Assembly: GCF_000150955.2 (NCBI RefSeq)
Contig: NC_011674.1
Coordinates: 124,001 to 188,000, forward strand
Source: Phaeodactylum tricornutum CCAP 1055/1
Taxonomy: Eukaryota; Bacillariophyta; Bacillariophyceae; Surirellales; Neidiaceae
Direction of reading: 5' to 3'
Length of the DNA: 64,000 bases
The stretch's first letter is position 1, and each line of letters starts with the position of its first letter. This document shows, in pieces, positions 31,016 to 40,802 of this stretch. Under the pieces are notes generated by a model. That model ran no database searches, was not told the origin of the DNA, and was given only the letters and a program-made list of their open reading frames with translations. The position numbers and the translations under genes were made by a program.

Positions 31016-32514
31016 GCCTTGTTGGGCTTACGTAGATGAATCAATCGACTCTGAATCCAGTGACACAGCATACGGACGGAGAACTTGCCAAAACGCGGTC
31101 AACGGAGTCACACACTCACACACGCCACTCTACTAAACAGTGTCGTTCAGAGAATGGACCGGACCGCCTATTCTCTCTAGGAGAACGTACTGAACAACCT
31201 CACAGAGTCGTGGAGGAATCGTAAGATTCTAGTCGTCGATATAGCGCGATTGAAATTGCGAATGAAGACTACTTGGCTCGGAACCAAAGAAGCCCGGTTC
31301 CTTTCGAACGGCTCAGGGTTGTTTCGCCATGGTAGAGCCATCCCAGAACGACACGAAGCCAAACTCCGCGGCCGGAATTATGAAAACTCTACGTGGCCGA
31401 CATCGAACGATATAAGTAAATTTGGAGTAGCCCATAAGTGTCGCTCACGAAACGTGAGGATTGACTGTTGTGTGATACACATGCTGTGAATTTTCGTCGA
31501 CGTGCCTGTACAAGCAGGCCAGGCCGGTAATCACTTAGATTCCACGGATACAGGTATACCTGGTATGTACACATCGAAATGGAGAGGACAATCGAAACGT
31601 GTCAATCTCCATCAAGTACTACCTATCTAAAGAGTGAAGTCCACCATTGCAAACCAGGCCAGTAAGCCACTCTGAGATGGACAAAACTTTCGTGACTTGA
31701 AATTTCCACGTTGCCAGCCGAAAACGAGTTGTACTTCGTGACACATGTTCTTCAACAGCCAAGGCCGTTACCGGCGTTACTTACTGTCACACAGAAAGCA
31801 TGGACATCATCCTACCAAAAATTTCCATGGGTTCCCAAGGCTCTAGCAACGGATTGGCGCTTGTTGTTTTTTATACGAACCGTCGTGCCGTTAGTGTGGC
31901 AACGTTCTTGGGATCCTCGACTCTAAAAGAAGTAGACAGTCGTGTACGATCGATTCTGACAGCTTGTACTCTGCTATGATACTGTTTTGAACTACCTAGT
32001 TTGCTTGGTATCACATTCCGCTAGTTCTAGGAGAAAGAAAGATGTTATCCGGGCCCCGGATTCAGCTATTACGCATGCTACGCTTGCTTTTTGTAAGTCG
32101 CACAATACACTAGAAATGGACGAATGTTTGTAGGCGGGAGCAGTGTTTCATACTTTATTTGTCGAAATCAGGGTTCGGAGCGTTTGATGTAGCTGGTAGA
32201 CTTACAGTTCGAGTTTACGTTCATTTTACTGTTCTGGCCGTTGTCCGTCTAACGAATGTCCACACCGAACGTGATTCCATGACGACGACAAATCATCAAA
32301 TCATCAGGTGACGTCCAAACCAACGAAAACAAAGAACAGCACTTCACGGTCAACGCTACTCTGTAACCAATACGCGTGACATCCAGTAGCTACCGTGCAC
32401 AAACAGGATATTTAGCTTATTGAAGACCACTTTCCTTGTTGTCGACCAGTCTGTAGATCGTAGGCAGCGAGGCAGCAGATACTTTGTAGTAAAGCTTCGT
32501 CTGGTCTCTCGAGC
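31016..32514. other. Divergent intergenic region, no gene seen
   Basis: About 1.5 kb between divergent genes. Contains TTGACTGT (31461-31468) and TTACAGTT (32202-32209). Short frames on both strands show no protein-like features. Confidence 0.5.
32202..32209 (+). promoter_or_regulatory. TTACAGTT intergenic element
   Basis: TTACAGTT, 313 bases above the MnmG start, followed by TTTTACTGTT about 20 bases on. Inferred promoter element. Confidence 0.35.
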
Positions 32515-35046
32515 ATGCCGACGACGGTCCCGAGTCTGGCGGCAACTTTTCTCACAATGGTACTGCTGACGCCTTGGTCGAATGGACTGTGGCGAGGCGG
32601 GCGACGATACGCCTCCTCGGCCACGGCGTTTCGAACGACTACTCTCGCACGGCATTTCGCGGTACTCTCCTGGTCACCAACGCAATATCCGTGGCGTCCC
32701 CGCTTAAACGTCGGGACAAAAGCGGAGCCCACCGGGAGGACACTACGGTACGCCACCACCAGCAGTAGCAGCAGCAGTACTAACGATAGCGCGTCGGAAT
32801 ACGACGTGATTGTGGTGGGTGGCGGGCACGCGGGTTGCGATGCGGCAGCTGCTGCTGCTCGGACCGGAGCCCGGACGGCCCTGGTCACGCAAAAGCTCGC
32901 CACGATCGGCGAACTTTCCTGCAATCCATCAATCGGTGGTATCGGTAAGGGTCACTTAGTACGGGAGATTGACGCACTGGACGGACTCATGGGAAATGTG
33001 GCAGACCAGGGAGGCATTCATTTTCGACTCCTTAACCGACGCAAGGGTCCAGCCGTCCGGGGACCGCGAGCACAGATGGATAGGGATCTGTACCAGCAGT
33101 GCATGCAGGATATCTTACGCAACTACCCAAACCTTCATTTGGTCGAAGCATCGGTACAGGATTTGCTGTTGGACCAAAGCACCTCCGCGCCATTGGAATC
33201 AATGGCACCGATGCAGTCGGGAGATCTCGGTCAGGGTTTGTTGGGCAGTACGGGTCGGGGTTCCAGTCCGGTGGACAACGGGGCCAATGTCGACCAGCAA
33301 GCGCGCATGATACAAGCCGCCACGTCTTCATCGCGGAATGCACGTATTCGGGGAATCGTTGCGGAAACCCCGGATGGTAAAACCATCGAGTTGGCGTCCC
33401 GAGCCGTCGTTATCACCACCGGTACCTTTCTCCGCGGTGTGCTCATGATGGGACACGAACGGTACAGTGGTGGTCGGCATTTGCGAGATTCAGAAGAGGT
33501 AGAACCACCCTCGGTCGGCTTGGCCCAAACCTTGGCCCGTTTTGAATTTCCCTTGGGACGGCTCAAGACCGGAACTCCCGCACGGATCGATGGCTCTACA
33601 ATTGATTGGAGCGCACTCGCCATCCAACCGTCGGAGAATCCGGCACAACCTTTTTCGCATTTGCGGCAATTTAACGAAGAACAACCTCCGTTGGTCGAGG
33701 CTGGGACATTAATTGACTGCTACCAAACTGCGACGAATGAAGAAACACACAAACTAGTCATGGAGTTTGAACACATGCTGCCGCAATACGACGGCTTGGA
33801 CGGCAAGGGCAACGGTCCTCGCTACTGCCCCAGCATCTACAAGAAAGTCCAGCGGTTTCCGCAACGGACCGGCCACAATTGCTTTTTGGAACCCGAAGGA
33901 CTGAATACGGACCTGGTGTACCCTAACGGCATGAGCGGTCCCTACCCGCCTGAAATTCAGCAGAAAATATTGCGTACCATGAAGGGTCTCGGCGCCGTCG
34001 AAATTATTCGACCAGGCTATGATGTGGAATACGATTTTGTCAATCCTACAGCCTTGACCCACACCCTGGAAACGAAACGAATCGGTGGTTTGTACCTGGC
34101 GGGTCAAATTTGCGGTACCACGGGCTACGAAGAAGCCGCCGCCCAAGGCATTGTGGCCGGTGCCAACGCCGGTCGTGCGGCGGCTGCTGCCACCCGCGGT
34201 GACCCACCGCCCCTGCCCTTTGTGATTGGGCGAGACGAAGGATACATTGGTGTGCTCGTTGACGATCTCGTCACGAGGGGGACATCAGAGCCGTATCGCA
34301 TGTTCACCTCGCGCGCTGAATACCGAATTAGTTTGCGAGCGGACAATGCAGATTTGCGGCTGACCCGCAAGGGGATGGAGTACGGATTGGTGAAGGACGA
34401 AGAGCGTATGTCGGCATTAGATGCCCGGGAGTTTCTGATTGACGATCGGGTTGGCAAACTATCTAGTTTTCAGCTGAAAGTGACGGAGTGGTCGTCACGA
34501 GGCGGATTGGACCTCATGGGTGGCGCGCAAATGAAACGCAAAATAGGACAAAAGAAAACTGCGGAAGAAGTACTAGGTATGCCAAACGTAACGCTAAAGG
34601 ACGTGGAAGATATCATGAAGGCAGTCAGTAAAGAACCGGATGTTGTGGTCGAAACGACCGATCCCCTCCCAAGTAAGGAAGTCCGGGCTATGTTGGAGGC
34701 AATGGACAATTTTGTACCGTCACCGGCATCGGTTTACGACACAGTCGAAGCATCTGTAAAGTATCAATCCTACGTGCGGCGACAACACAAGGACATGGAA
34801 AGTTGGAGACGAGCACAAGGATTACGGATTCCCCCCGACGTGGAATACGTTCATAAGTATCTGCCCACGTTGAGCATCGAGGAGCTGGAAAAGCTAAGCC
34901 AAATTCGACCCGCTACCTTTGCGGACGCTTCCCAAATCAGCGGCATGACGCCAAAAAGTCTTATTTACCTATACCACCATGTCCAAAGACGAAACCGCGA
35001 TCGCGATGGAGGAGGCTCCAAGAAACGAAAAGTGGCCGAGTCGTGA
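32515..35046 (+). CDS. MTO1: tRNA uridine-34 carboxymethylaminomethyl enzyme MnmG/GidA/MTO1
   Basis: An 843-residue protein. After an N-terminal leader (1 to about 96, ending in a Ser run) comes the FAD-binding DVIVVGGGHAGCDAAAAAART, then the MnmG signatures IGELSCNPSIGGIGKGHLVREIDALDG (residues split here as one block), the GRLKTGTPARID loop and YRMFTSRAEYRISLRADNAD. With MnmE it modifies wobble uridine of organelle tRNAs using FAD, a folate one-carbon unit and glycine or taurine. The leader contains a hydrophobic stretch and ATAF, so plastid targeting is possible, as is mitochondrial. Oddities are an insertion of about 50 residues near 220-275 and a C-terminal basic tail (GGGSKKRKVAES) that looks like a nuclear signal. 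Otherwise complete. Confidence 0.93.
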   Translation: MPTTVPSLAATFLTMVLLTPWSNGLWRGGRRYASSATAFRTTTLARHFAVLSWSPTQYPWRPRLNVGTKAEPTGRTLRYATTSSSSSSTNDSASEYDVIVVGGGHAGCDAAAAAARTGARTALVTQKLATIGELSCNPSIGGIGKGHLVREIDALDGLMGNVADQGGIHFRLLNRRKGPAVRGPRAQMDRDLYQQCMQDILRNYPNLHLVEASVQDLLLDQSTSAPLESMAPMQSGDLGQGLLGSTGRGSSPVDNGANVDQQARMIQAATSSSRNARIRGIVAETPDGKTIELASRAVVITTGTFLRGVLMMGHERYSGGRHLRDSEEVEPPSVGLAQTLARFEFPLGRLKTGTPARIDGSTIDWSALAIQPSENPAQPFSHLRQFNEEQPPLVEAGTLIDCYQTATNEETHKLVMEFEHMLPQYDGLDGKGNGPRYCPSIYKKVQRFPQRTGHNCFLEPEGLNTDLVYPNGMSGPYPPEIQQKILRTMKGLGAVEIIRPGYDVEYDFVNPTALTHTLETKRIGGLYLAGQICGTTGYEEAAAQGIVAGANAGRAAAAATRGDPPPLPFVIGRDEGYIGVLVDDLVTRGTSEPYRMFTSRAEYRISLRADNADLRLTRKGMEYGLVKDEERMSALDAREFLIDDRVGKLSSFQLKVTEWSSRGGLDLMGGAQMKRKIGQKKTAEEVLGMPNVTLKDVEDIMKAVSKEPDVVVETTDPLPSKEVRAMLEAMDNFVPSPASVYDTVEASVKYQSYVRRQHKDMESWRRAQGLRIPPDVEYVHKYLPTLSIEELEKLSQIRPATFADASQISGMTPKSLIYLYHHVQRRNRDRDGGGSKKRKVAES

Positions 35047-35116
35047 AGAAAGAAAATGATTTTTACCTTTGTTATAGACTTTGTGTATGCGTTTAGATCC
35101 CTTTTTCTAGCCAGCT

Positions 35117-36685
35117 TCAAAAGCCCGCTTGCAACGCCATGTGAACCAGTTCCGCCTTCGTAAAGCGACTGGGCACGTCCTGATGTTTCAAGTGCAAGAG
35201 ACCAACGAGTTGGTTCTTAGTAAAGCGCGATAGTGTGAAGGAGTAGCGGTTCAGCAAGCCTTCGACAAGCACGGTCTTGCTGGCCGAGACGATAGCGTGG
35301 CCTGGCAAATAGGGGAGAATAGACCGTATTTCTTCTATCGTCAAAGTTGCATATGCGTCACCATCGATACCAAACTCATCAAGCAATAAGGTCAAGTTTT
35401 TCGAACGTCGTCCAACGTCGGTTTTGACCTTTTCAAAATCCAATTGAAATTGGTAGAGTACACGGTAGTCCGAAAAGTCGTTCTCTTCTTTGTGAAGTGT
35501 AGGCACTTTCTTGACTTTGACAAGCTGGCTTACTGATAGCAATGTAGGCGGAGCGAAGCGCCGTCCACGCCCCGCTAAAGCCATCGTGATCAACCCTAGG
35601 ACCAGCAGCACTTGCATCGATAGCCTCATCGTCGTCCACCAGCCCAAAGTTTGCTTCTCTTCCCACGCTAGCGAAGAGAAGGGAGAAAATGCGAGCCACC
35701 ATCCCTTGCCTGTGGCTTGCCGAGCGAGATCCAACGTCGCCGCAAAAATTTTGTCCTCCGGAAAGGAAGTGGCGCCGTAAGCAACTGATACCAGACTCGA
35801 TAGGGGAGGTTTCACGGAGTGGATGCCCCCCCCTTTCGCCACGGGCTGGTTATTATTGATCGTAGACTGCATATCCGTTGAATATTGTATCGGTGATGGC
35901 GTCGGAGTGGACTGCTCCGCCGGATGTTTGGCGGGCATTGGGTGTGTGTCGTAATAGGTAGGTAAATTTGGCAGCGATAGCGTCGCCCCGGATCCGATCC
36001 TTGACAAGGGCAGTGCCAAAGAGACAACAAAAATAAAAGCAAAGAATGTCCGTCCCACTAGCTGTAAAGCACTTGCACGAGGGCAAGGGTCGAGAAGAAC
36101 ATCGTCCTCTGTCAGAGTTCTCTGGTGAACCCTTTCGTTGATGGAGACCTTTTGGGCGTCGTCTAGCTGCACCAGCAAAGGTTCCAAGTCGGATGTTGAT
36201 GTGACCAACAAATTTTGGTCTTCCAACGGCTCCTGTTGCTCTAGCGGAGGAGGCATGGGGTCTTCTTTTTCCTCCTCGATGATAGCAACCTTGTCTGGAA
36301 GCGGTTCTACGACAACGGGCGAATGATCGAATCGAGGCGGACTGGTCAGACCAACAGAGCTACGAAGAGTCGGAACATCGTCCAGGATTGAGTCGGTAAG
36401 GTCACGGGGAGCGAGTGACGGAACGGAATTGTCGTCGTACTCATCGTCGTGGACGACGGTAGTTTCACGAGGGAGGATTTCGAACAAATCTTGTTCCTCA
36501 TTATCGTAGGAAAGCTTGTGATCCGCGATGCGGGTGTCGGAGTCTTCGACGGAGACCATGGTGCCTTGACTCGTTGCGGGCTGAAGGAGATCCTTTGTCT
36601 TAGTCACAGGAGGATCCGTCGATTTGGAAAACGAAGAGCGATAGGAGAACATGGTAGAAAATTTGTGTCTCTTTGGTGTTTTCAT
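35117..36685 (-). CDS. Membrane protein with C-terminal SAP-like helices
   Basis: A 522-residue single-exon protein from an ATG at 36685. Residues 1-200 are acidic and disordered (many Asp, Glu, Pro). A membrane helix follows (about 212-230, LVGRTFFAFIFVVSLALPL), then a Pro/Ser-rich loop and a second helix (MRLSMQVLLVLGLITMALAG). The C-terminal 120 residues contain helix-extended-loop-helix units like those of SAP/HeH domains (LTIEEIRSILPYLPGH and SRFTKAELVHMALQAGF). Such domains often bind DNA or RNA, and LEM/HeH pairs occur in inner nuclear membrane proteins such as Heh1/MAN1. A nuclear-envelope role is therefore possible but is an inference; I do not recognise a named family. Confidence 0.65.
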   Translation of the reverse strand: MKTPKRHKFSTMFSYRSSFSKSTDPPVTKTKDLLQPATSQGTMVSVEDSDTRIADHKLSYDNEEQDLFEILPRETTVVHDDEYDDNSVPSLAPRDLTDSILDDVPTLRSSVGLTSPPRFDHSPVVVEPLPDKVAIIEEEKEDPMPPPLEQQEPLEDQNLLVTSTSDLEPLLVQLDDAQKVSINERVHQRTLTEDDVLLDPCPRASALQLVGRTFFAFIFVVSLALPLSRIGSGATLSLPNLPTYYDTHPMPAKHPAEQSTPTPSPIQYSTDMQSTINNNQPVAKGGGIHSVKPPLSSLVSVAYGATSFPEDKIFAATLDLARQATGKGWWLAFSPFSSLAWEEKQTLGWWTTMRLSMQVLLVLGLITMALAGRGRRFAPPTLLSVSQLVKVKKVPTLHKEENDFSDYRVLYQFQLDFEKVKTDVGRRSKNLTLLLDEFGIDGDAYATLTIEEIRSILPYLPGHAIVSASKTVLVEGLLNRYSFTLSRFTKNQLVGLLHLKHQDVPSRFTKAELVHMALQAGF

Positions 36686-37194
36686 TGAAAGCAGCGCTTG
36701 ATCGACAGTGAATGATTGTGGTCCGTTTTGCAGAGCGAGGAAACTTTCGTGAATTCATGAGTGCGGGTTTGACGGATCTCGTGTGTGATTTTGGATCGTG
36801 ACCGATGTTGGAATGGAGTTTCACTGGAAAACTGGTCTTCCCAACGCCCCCATCATGGTCCAAAAGACAGGCCACGGAGGTCCAGCGTTTCCGAACGGAT
36901 TCAAAAGTCATAACTGTAAATTAGAGATCGACTCCCAGGAGGGGTTTGTATCACGTTAGTAGGGCTCAAAATGAGGCACACCCGTCTCTCACATATAGCA
37001 ACTCATCGATGAAGACATACTCGGGAAGGAAATTTGGACCAACGAGTACTCTTATCCTCGGGACTATCAGTTACTTCAAGAAGCGAACAAGATTTCATAA
37101 TATTAAAAATATATGATCTTGGATGGCATATACGGCGAAATAAGGATATTTAGAACGCTGTTTTTAATAACAAGACCGAATATTCGATAATGAA
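36686..37194. other. Intergenic, promoter of the SAP-like gene
   Basis: About 500 bases. Contains AACTGTAA at 36912-36919, 227 bases above the ATG at 36685, and an AT-rich stretch near 37095-37190. No gene. Confidence 0.45.
36912..36919. promoter_or_regulatory. AACTGTAA intergenic element
   Basis: Reads AATTTACAGTTATG on the strand of the SAP-like gene, 227 bases above its start. Inferred promoter element. Confidence 0.35.
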
Positions 37195-37199
37195 ACTTG

Positions 37200-37503
37200 C
37201 CCGCGTTTTGTAGCAACGTTGCCCTTTCTACGTCACGGTCCCGTACACCATCGCGCTTCGCAAGCAATGGGTACCCACGACCGGATGAAACGGTCCTGAG
37301 CGTCGTTTCGTACCTCCAAGGTTAGAGCGTGGGGGGCCCTGTCTCACTCTACGCTCCTACGTCGCCCAACGCCGGCCGGATCTGCAGTACGAAGCTCAAA
37401 CCCACTGCTTACGAACCTTCTCGCGGCCACGAGAACCAACAGTAGCTCCTGCGAAACGGTGGGAAAAAGTTATTGGTAAATCGAGTTTATATTCAGTTTT
37501 TTT
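37200..37503 (+). ncRNA. Candidate structured RNA, GC-rich, class unknown
   Basis: A GC-rich island between AT-rich flanks, with several inverted repeats. The first is a nested hairpin at 37243-37274 (GTAC/GTAC, CCAT/ATGG, GCTT/AAGC). Others are GACCG/CGGTC at 37279-37295, GAGCGT/ACGCTC at 37325-37356 and TTCTCG/CGAGAA at 37418-37435. A run of seven T follows at 37497-37503, as for RNA polymerase III termination on the plus strand. A near-B-box GCTCAAACC lies at 37394-37402. I do not recognise SRP, RNase P, MRP, U1-U6 or tRNA motifs. No long protein frame with an ATG fits. Confidence 0.3.
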
Positions 37504-37558
37504 CTATGGAAAATCGACTTGTATTTCAAAGTGTAGCAGTATAGATAAAGCAAGATGC

Positions 37559-38143
37559 TCAAAGGCGCATGCGGCTTCGACGCTGCTTGAGCTGGGATAC
37601 CAACTGCTCGGCGATGTCGAGGCCACCACCCCACGTGCTTTCGTCATCGTCATCATCAACGTACGAGAACTGGGGCTTGCTCGCTTCGTTTAGGTCGTCA
37701 TTGTCTTCATCGAGAAAGTCGAGCTGAGGCAAAGCAGAGGCAGCTGTACTCATAGCGAGAAGCATTGCAGGTGTTTTTGAGTTTCGCCGTTCAAACCGTC
37801 GCTTCTTGGTTCGCGGTTCCACCACATCAACATCGTAGCCGTAGTCAACTTCGAACGAGACGCTGCCGCCTCTAGACGGGGTCTCTTCCTTTTCCTGATT
37901 CTGTCTTTCTTCTTGCAGTCTACGACCTTGCTGCAGCATCTGCGTGAGACTGTTGTTGCGTAGCGGAGCTTGTCGATCAAAGCTCGCGTCGCGCAATGGG
38001 GCTCGGCGAACGAACTCGTCGCCGTCAATTTTACGCATGGGCATGGTAGGAGGAACACACGTCTTTGTGAGCGATTTGTGAAATATGTCTGGTCGAGAGA
38101 GAGTTGTTGCCAATGCGGCAAAGGACACGGAGTCGGAACTCAT
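37559..38143 (-). CDS. Small nuclear-type protein with RRNSKTP motif, copy A
   Basis: A 194-residue protein from the ATG at 38143, chosen because it gives a length like its paralogue; the frame also opens further upstream to a TTG. Features in order: polar N-terminus, Gln/Glu-rich helix, an acidic-aromatic FEVDYGYDVDVVEP, a basic TKKRRFERRNSKTPAMLLAM motif, LDFLDED, an acidic DDDDDES cluster, then WGGGLDIAEQLVSQL and a basic end. The protein at 40248-40802 has the same blocks in the same order, so the two are diverged duplicates arranged head to head. The RRNS site fits a basophilic kinase and the basic block could be a nuclear signal. Function unknown. Confidence 0.75.
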   Translation of the reverse strand: MSSDSVSFAALATTLSRPDIFHKSLTKTCVPPTMPMRKIDGDEFVRRAPLRDASFDRQAPLRNNSLTQMLQQGRRLQEERQNQEKEETPSRGGSVSFEVDYGYDVDVVEPRTKKRRFERRNSKTPAMLLAMSTAASALPQLDFLDEDNDDLNEASKPQFSYVDDDDDESTWGGGLDIAEQLVSQLKQRRSRMRL

Positions 38144-39283
38144 CACGTGATGTTGAAGGCTTGTCTGGGGAGCCGCGGGGCTGTCTTTTTCCAATCGGGC
38201 AGTTTTTGGATTTGTGTGCACAGTGTGGCAGTGGAAAGTCTCATGCCGACGCCGATTTCGATGCTTCCCGAACGTAATGAAACTTGAAATGCCTCGTATC
38301 CTCGTGGGTCTTTTTCGTGACATATTCCTTAGGTTGATTGGTAGCATTGAATGTCGCAACTATACGGCACAGTGGTAACGACTCCATCTAAACCACTATC
38401 AAAGCCGTTTGTCGGGCGTTACCACGAAGAAATACTTAATTCGATGAGAATTGTGTTGGGAACTTCAAGTTACGAGAGAGAAAATGCTATGGCCAACTAT
38501 TTTTCTGACTTCGACATGTATCCTGCCTACTTATGCTAAACGAACACGATCATTTTGTTTGCTAACTCTTATTCAACTGATTTCCAAAAAGGCTCTTCTA
38601 GACTGATATACCAGCAAAGCCTTGGGAGTCCAATCGAGAAACAGGTTTTTTTTTTGAAAAACCCGTACCCGCTACTTTATCGTTATTGACAGAGTACGAA
38701 ACTTTCAACTCATGGCAAAAGAATGAAGATTACAAACTATTTCGGTTTGCCCATCCCCTTTTTAAAGCGAGGAGAACTCGATTTCTAATGCGGCCGTGGA
38801 ATGGGTAGTTACATCAACAGAGACCATGACAAAAAGAACAGTAGAATAATTTGTTTGGGGACACATTTCTCTCCATGAATTAATTGCTTGGTAGATGCAT
38901 GGATTTGGAGCCCGCCCACACATACTTCGACAACAAATAGATTGTTATCTTTTTATACATTTTTATTCTGATTACAACCGCTGGCAACACCTTCTGCTTC
39001 AATTTTGTTGCTTGCAGAGCTGTACTTTTTGTCAGATTATCTGACTGCTTGAGCTTGTTCTGGCTCTTGATTGAATGTTGTTTGGCTTAAAAAAAAAGCT
39101 CCACATTACTTTTTACATTAATGCAAATCGCACTGACTGTGAAGGATGTAGTAATCGAAAAACTTATATGTGTATTCTCAGCGAAGGTCATACTTATTTT
39201 GTTACACTTTCAAGCTAACAGAAAAGCCACTTGGACATATCAAAATGTTGGCAAAAATGACTTGCAATTAATAGTAGTCATGT

Positions 39284-39626
39284 TCGACTTACGTCACGCA
39301 TAGCCACACCACCGTCAATCGAAACAAATACCTACTAGTTTTCTGATGAGAAAAAAAGGAATCGGTCGTCTTCGTGCATTTCATTAACAATATAGTGGGA
39401 ATCATCGCTTTTTGTTATAAATAAGGGGACCAGACCCGTGATGGCTTAGGAGGGTCCTGGTCGACTTGCATCACACATAGCCACACCACTGTCAATCGAA
39501 ACAAATACCTACTTGTTCTATGATGAGAAAAAGAGGAATCGGTCGTCTTGCGTTTCATGGAACATATAGTGGGAATCATCGCTATTTGTTATAAATAAGC
39601 GGACCAGACCCGTGATGCCTTAGGAG
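39284..39626 (+). repeat. Two-unit tandem repeat, about 175 bp each
   Basis: Unit 1 spans about 39284-39452 and unit 2 about 39461-39626. The offset is 177 bases at the left (TAGCCACACC at 39301 and 39478) and 174 at the right (GGACCAGACC at 39427 and 39601). Most positions agree, with scattered substitutions and a few indels. No terminal inverted repeats or coding potential seen. Confidence 0.85.
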
Positions 39627-39926
39627 TCATTTCAAAGTCTGTTAAAGTTGGCACCTTGACTGTAAATGATCGTAGTTTCATACTACCTTCAGTAGTGGAA
39701 AAATCTTACGTTCGTAATCGTATTTCTCCTAATATACCTCTTTACTTTGTTTGGAATACTATAGGATTGAAACAAATGGTATTTACAGTTTCGTAAACCA
39801 ACTTTCTTCAAGGATTGTTTACAATACACAAGTGCTCGACCGTAACGTCTAAGAAGACCTTTCTGTTCGAGCCTCGTTCGAAACACGACGCCACGTGGTT
39901 CTGAACTTCAGGCAATTATAGTATAT

Positions 39927-39934
39927 TTACAGTT
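39927..39934 (+). promoter_or_regulatory. TTACAGTT intergenic element
   Basis: TTTACAGTTGC, 321 bases above the ATG at 40248; a second copy lies at 39783-39790. Inferred promoter element. Confidence 0.35.
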
Positions 39935-40247
39935 GCTACAGCCTGTTCAAAGAAATTTCGTAGGACCAGTACATGTATCTCTATCTGAATTAGTCGTTCG
40001 TGACGTGTAAACGACGGAGGCCCTGTTGATAATCTTAGCTTTTCGATCCCGCTAAAATGCCTCATCAAAGGGCACGTTCAGTGGTACGTTTGTTTACGTA
40101 CAACTAGGTAGGCTAGACATCGCTCAAGACCAGAGGAATCATTTTTCTATCCGAATCATCCCGCACACACAATTACAGAAACGGTCTTCGCCAGAAAGCA
40201 AACACGCGAAGTCCTCACCAGCTTGCCACTAATATTAGACACCAACG

Positions 40248-40802
40248 ATGACGACTTCCAGCCCTTCACAGTCAATATCGGTCTCTGAATCTCTATCTTC
40301 GCTGTCATCACGTATACATTCGTCCAAGGCGCAGGCGGAAGTCTCTCTGAACAAGGCACAGGATCAGCTGTACGTTGCCAGGCCATTTTTGCCTACCAAC
40401 TGCCTGAATCACATGGTGTCGAACCATGCAAGTCTAAAGGCTGCACACGCGGCGTTCGTATTAGACTATGAAAAACGAAAATCACTGCGACGGCAGAAAA
40501 GGGAAGTCTGCTTTGAAAGCGATTACGGATACGACGAAGACTTGGTAGAGCCAGAGCCCAAAAGACGACGGTTCCAGCGCCGCAATTCGAAGACTCCACA
40601 AATGCTCATGGCCATGAGTCCTTCATTGCTTTCCCTGGATTTTCTGGATAAAGACAAAAATGAAGGCCAAATGAAGACAATATCGGAGATACCATTATCG
40701 TTTAGTGACGACGAGGATGATGACGCCTGGGACGGTGGGCTAGAAATTGCAGAAGAACTCGTCAAACATCTACAAAAACGAAGAGATTCTCAAATTGCTT
40801 AA
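40248..40802 (+). CDS. Small nuclear-type protein with RRNSKTP motif, copy B
   Basis: A 184-residue protein starting at an ATG at 40248. It parallels the protein at 37559-38143 block for block: FESDYGYDEDLVEP, then PKRRRFQRRNSKTPQMLMAM, LDFLDKD, an acidic DDEDDDAW cluster, GGLEIAEELVKHLQKRR. The N-terminal 90 residues are Ser-rich and do not align well with copy A. The tight conservation of the motif region against a free N-terminus suggests that the basic-Ser block and the acidic-helix C-terminus are the working parts. A phosphorylation-controlled regulator is plausible but unproven; I know no named family. Confidence 0.78.
   Translation: MTTSSPSQSISVSESLSSLSSRIHSSKAQAEVSLNKAQDQLYVARPFLPTNCLNHMVSNHASLKAAHAAFVLDYEKRKSLRRQKREVCFESDYGYDEDLVEPEPKRRRFQRRNSKTPQMLMAMSPSLLSLDFLDKDKNEGQMKTISEIPLSFSDDEDDDAWDGGLEIAEELVKHLQKRRDSQIA

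Larger units (their letters stand above)
38144..40247. other. Divergent AT-rich intergenic region with tandem repeat
   Basis: About 2.1 kb between the two related RRNSKTP genes. It is AT-rich, holds a tandem repeat of two units of about 175 bases, and has TTGACTGT (39656), TTACAGTT (39783 and 39927) and TGACTGTGA (39134). Short frames lack support. Confidence 0.5.

Noticed and set aside
31711-31926. A 71-codon plus-strand frame in the large intergenic region
   Set aside because: Too short, no family features, no conserved context.
37200-37503. The GC-rich island as SRP RNA or RNase P RNA
   Set aside because: The invariant loops of these RNAs are not visible on either strand, so only an unassigned candidate RNA is listed.
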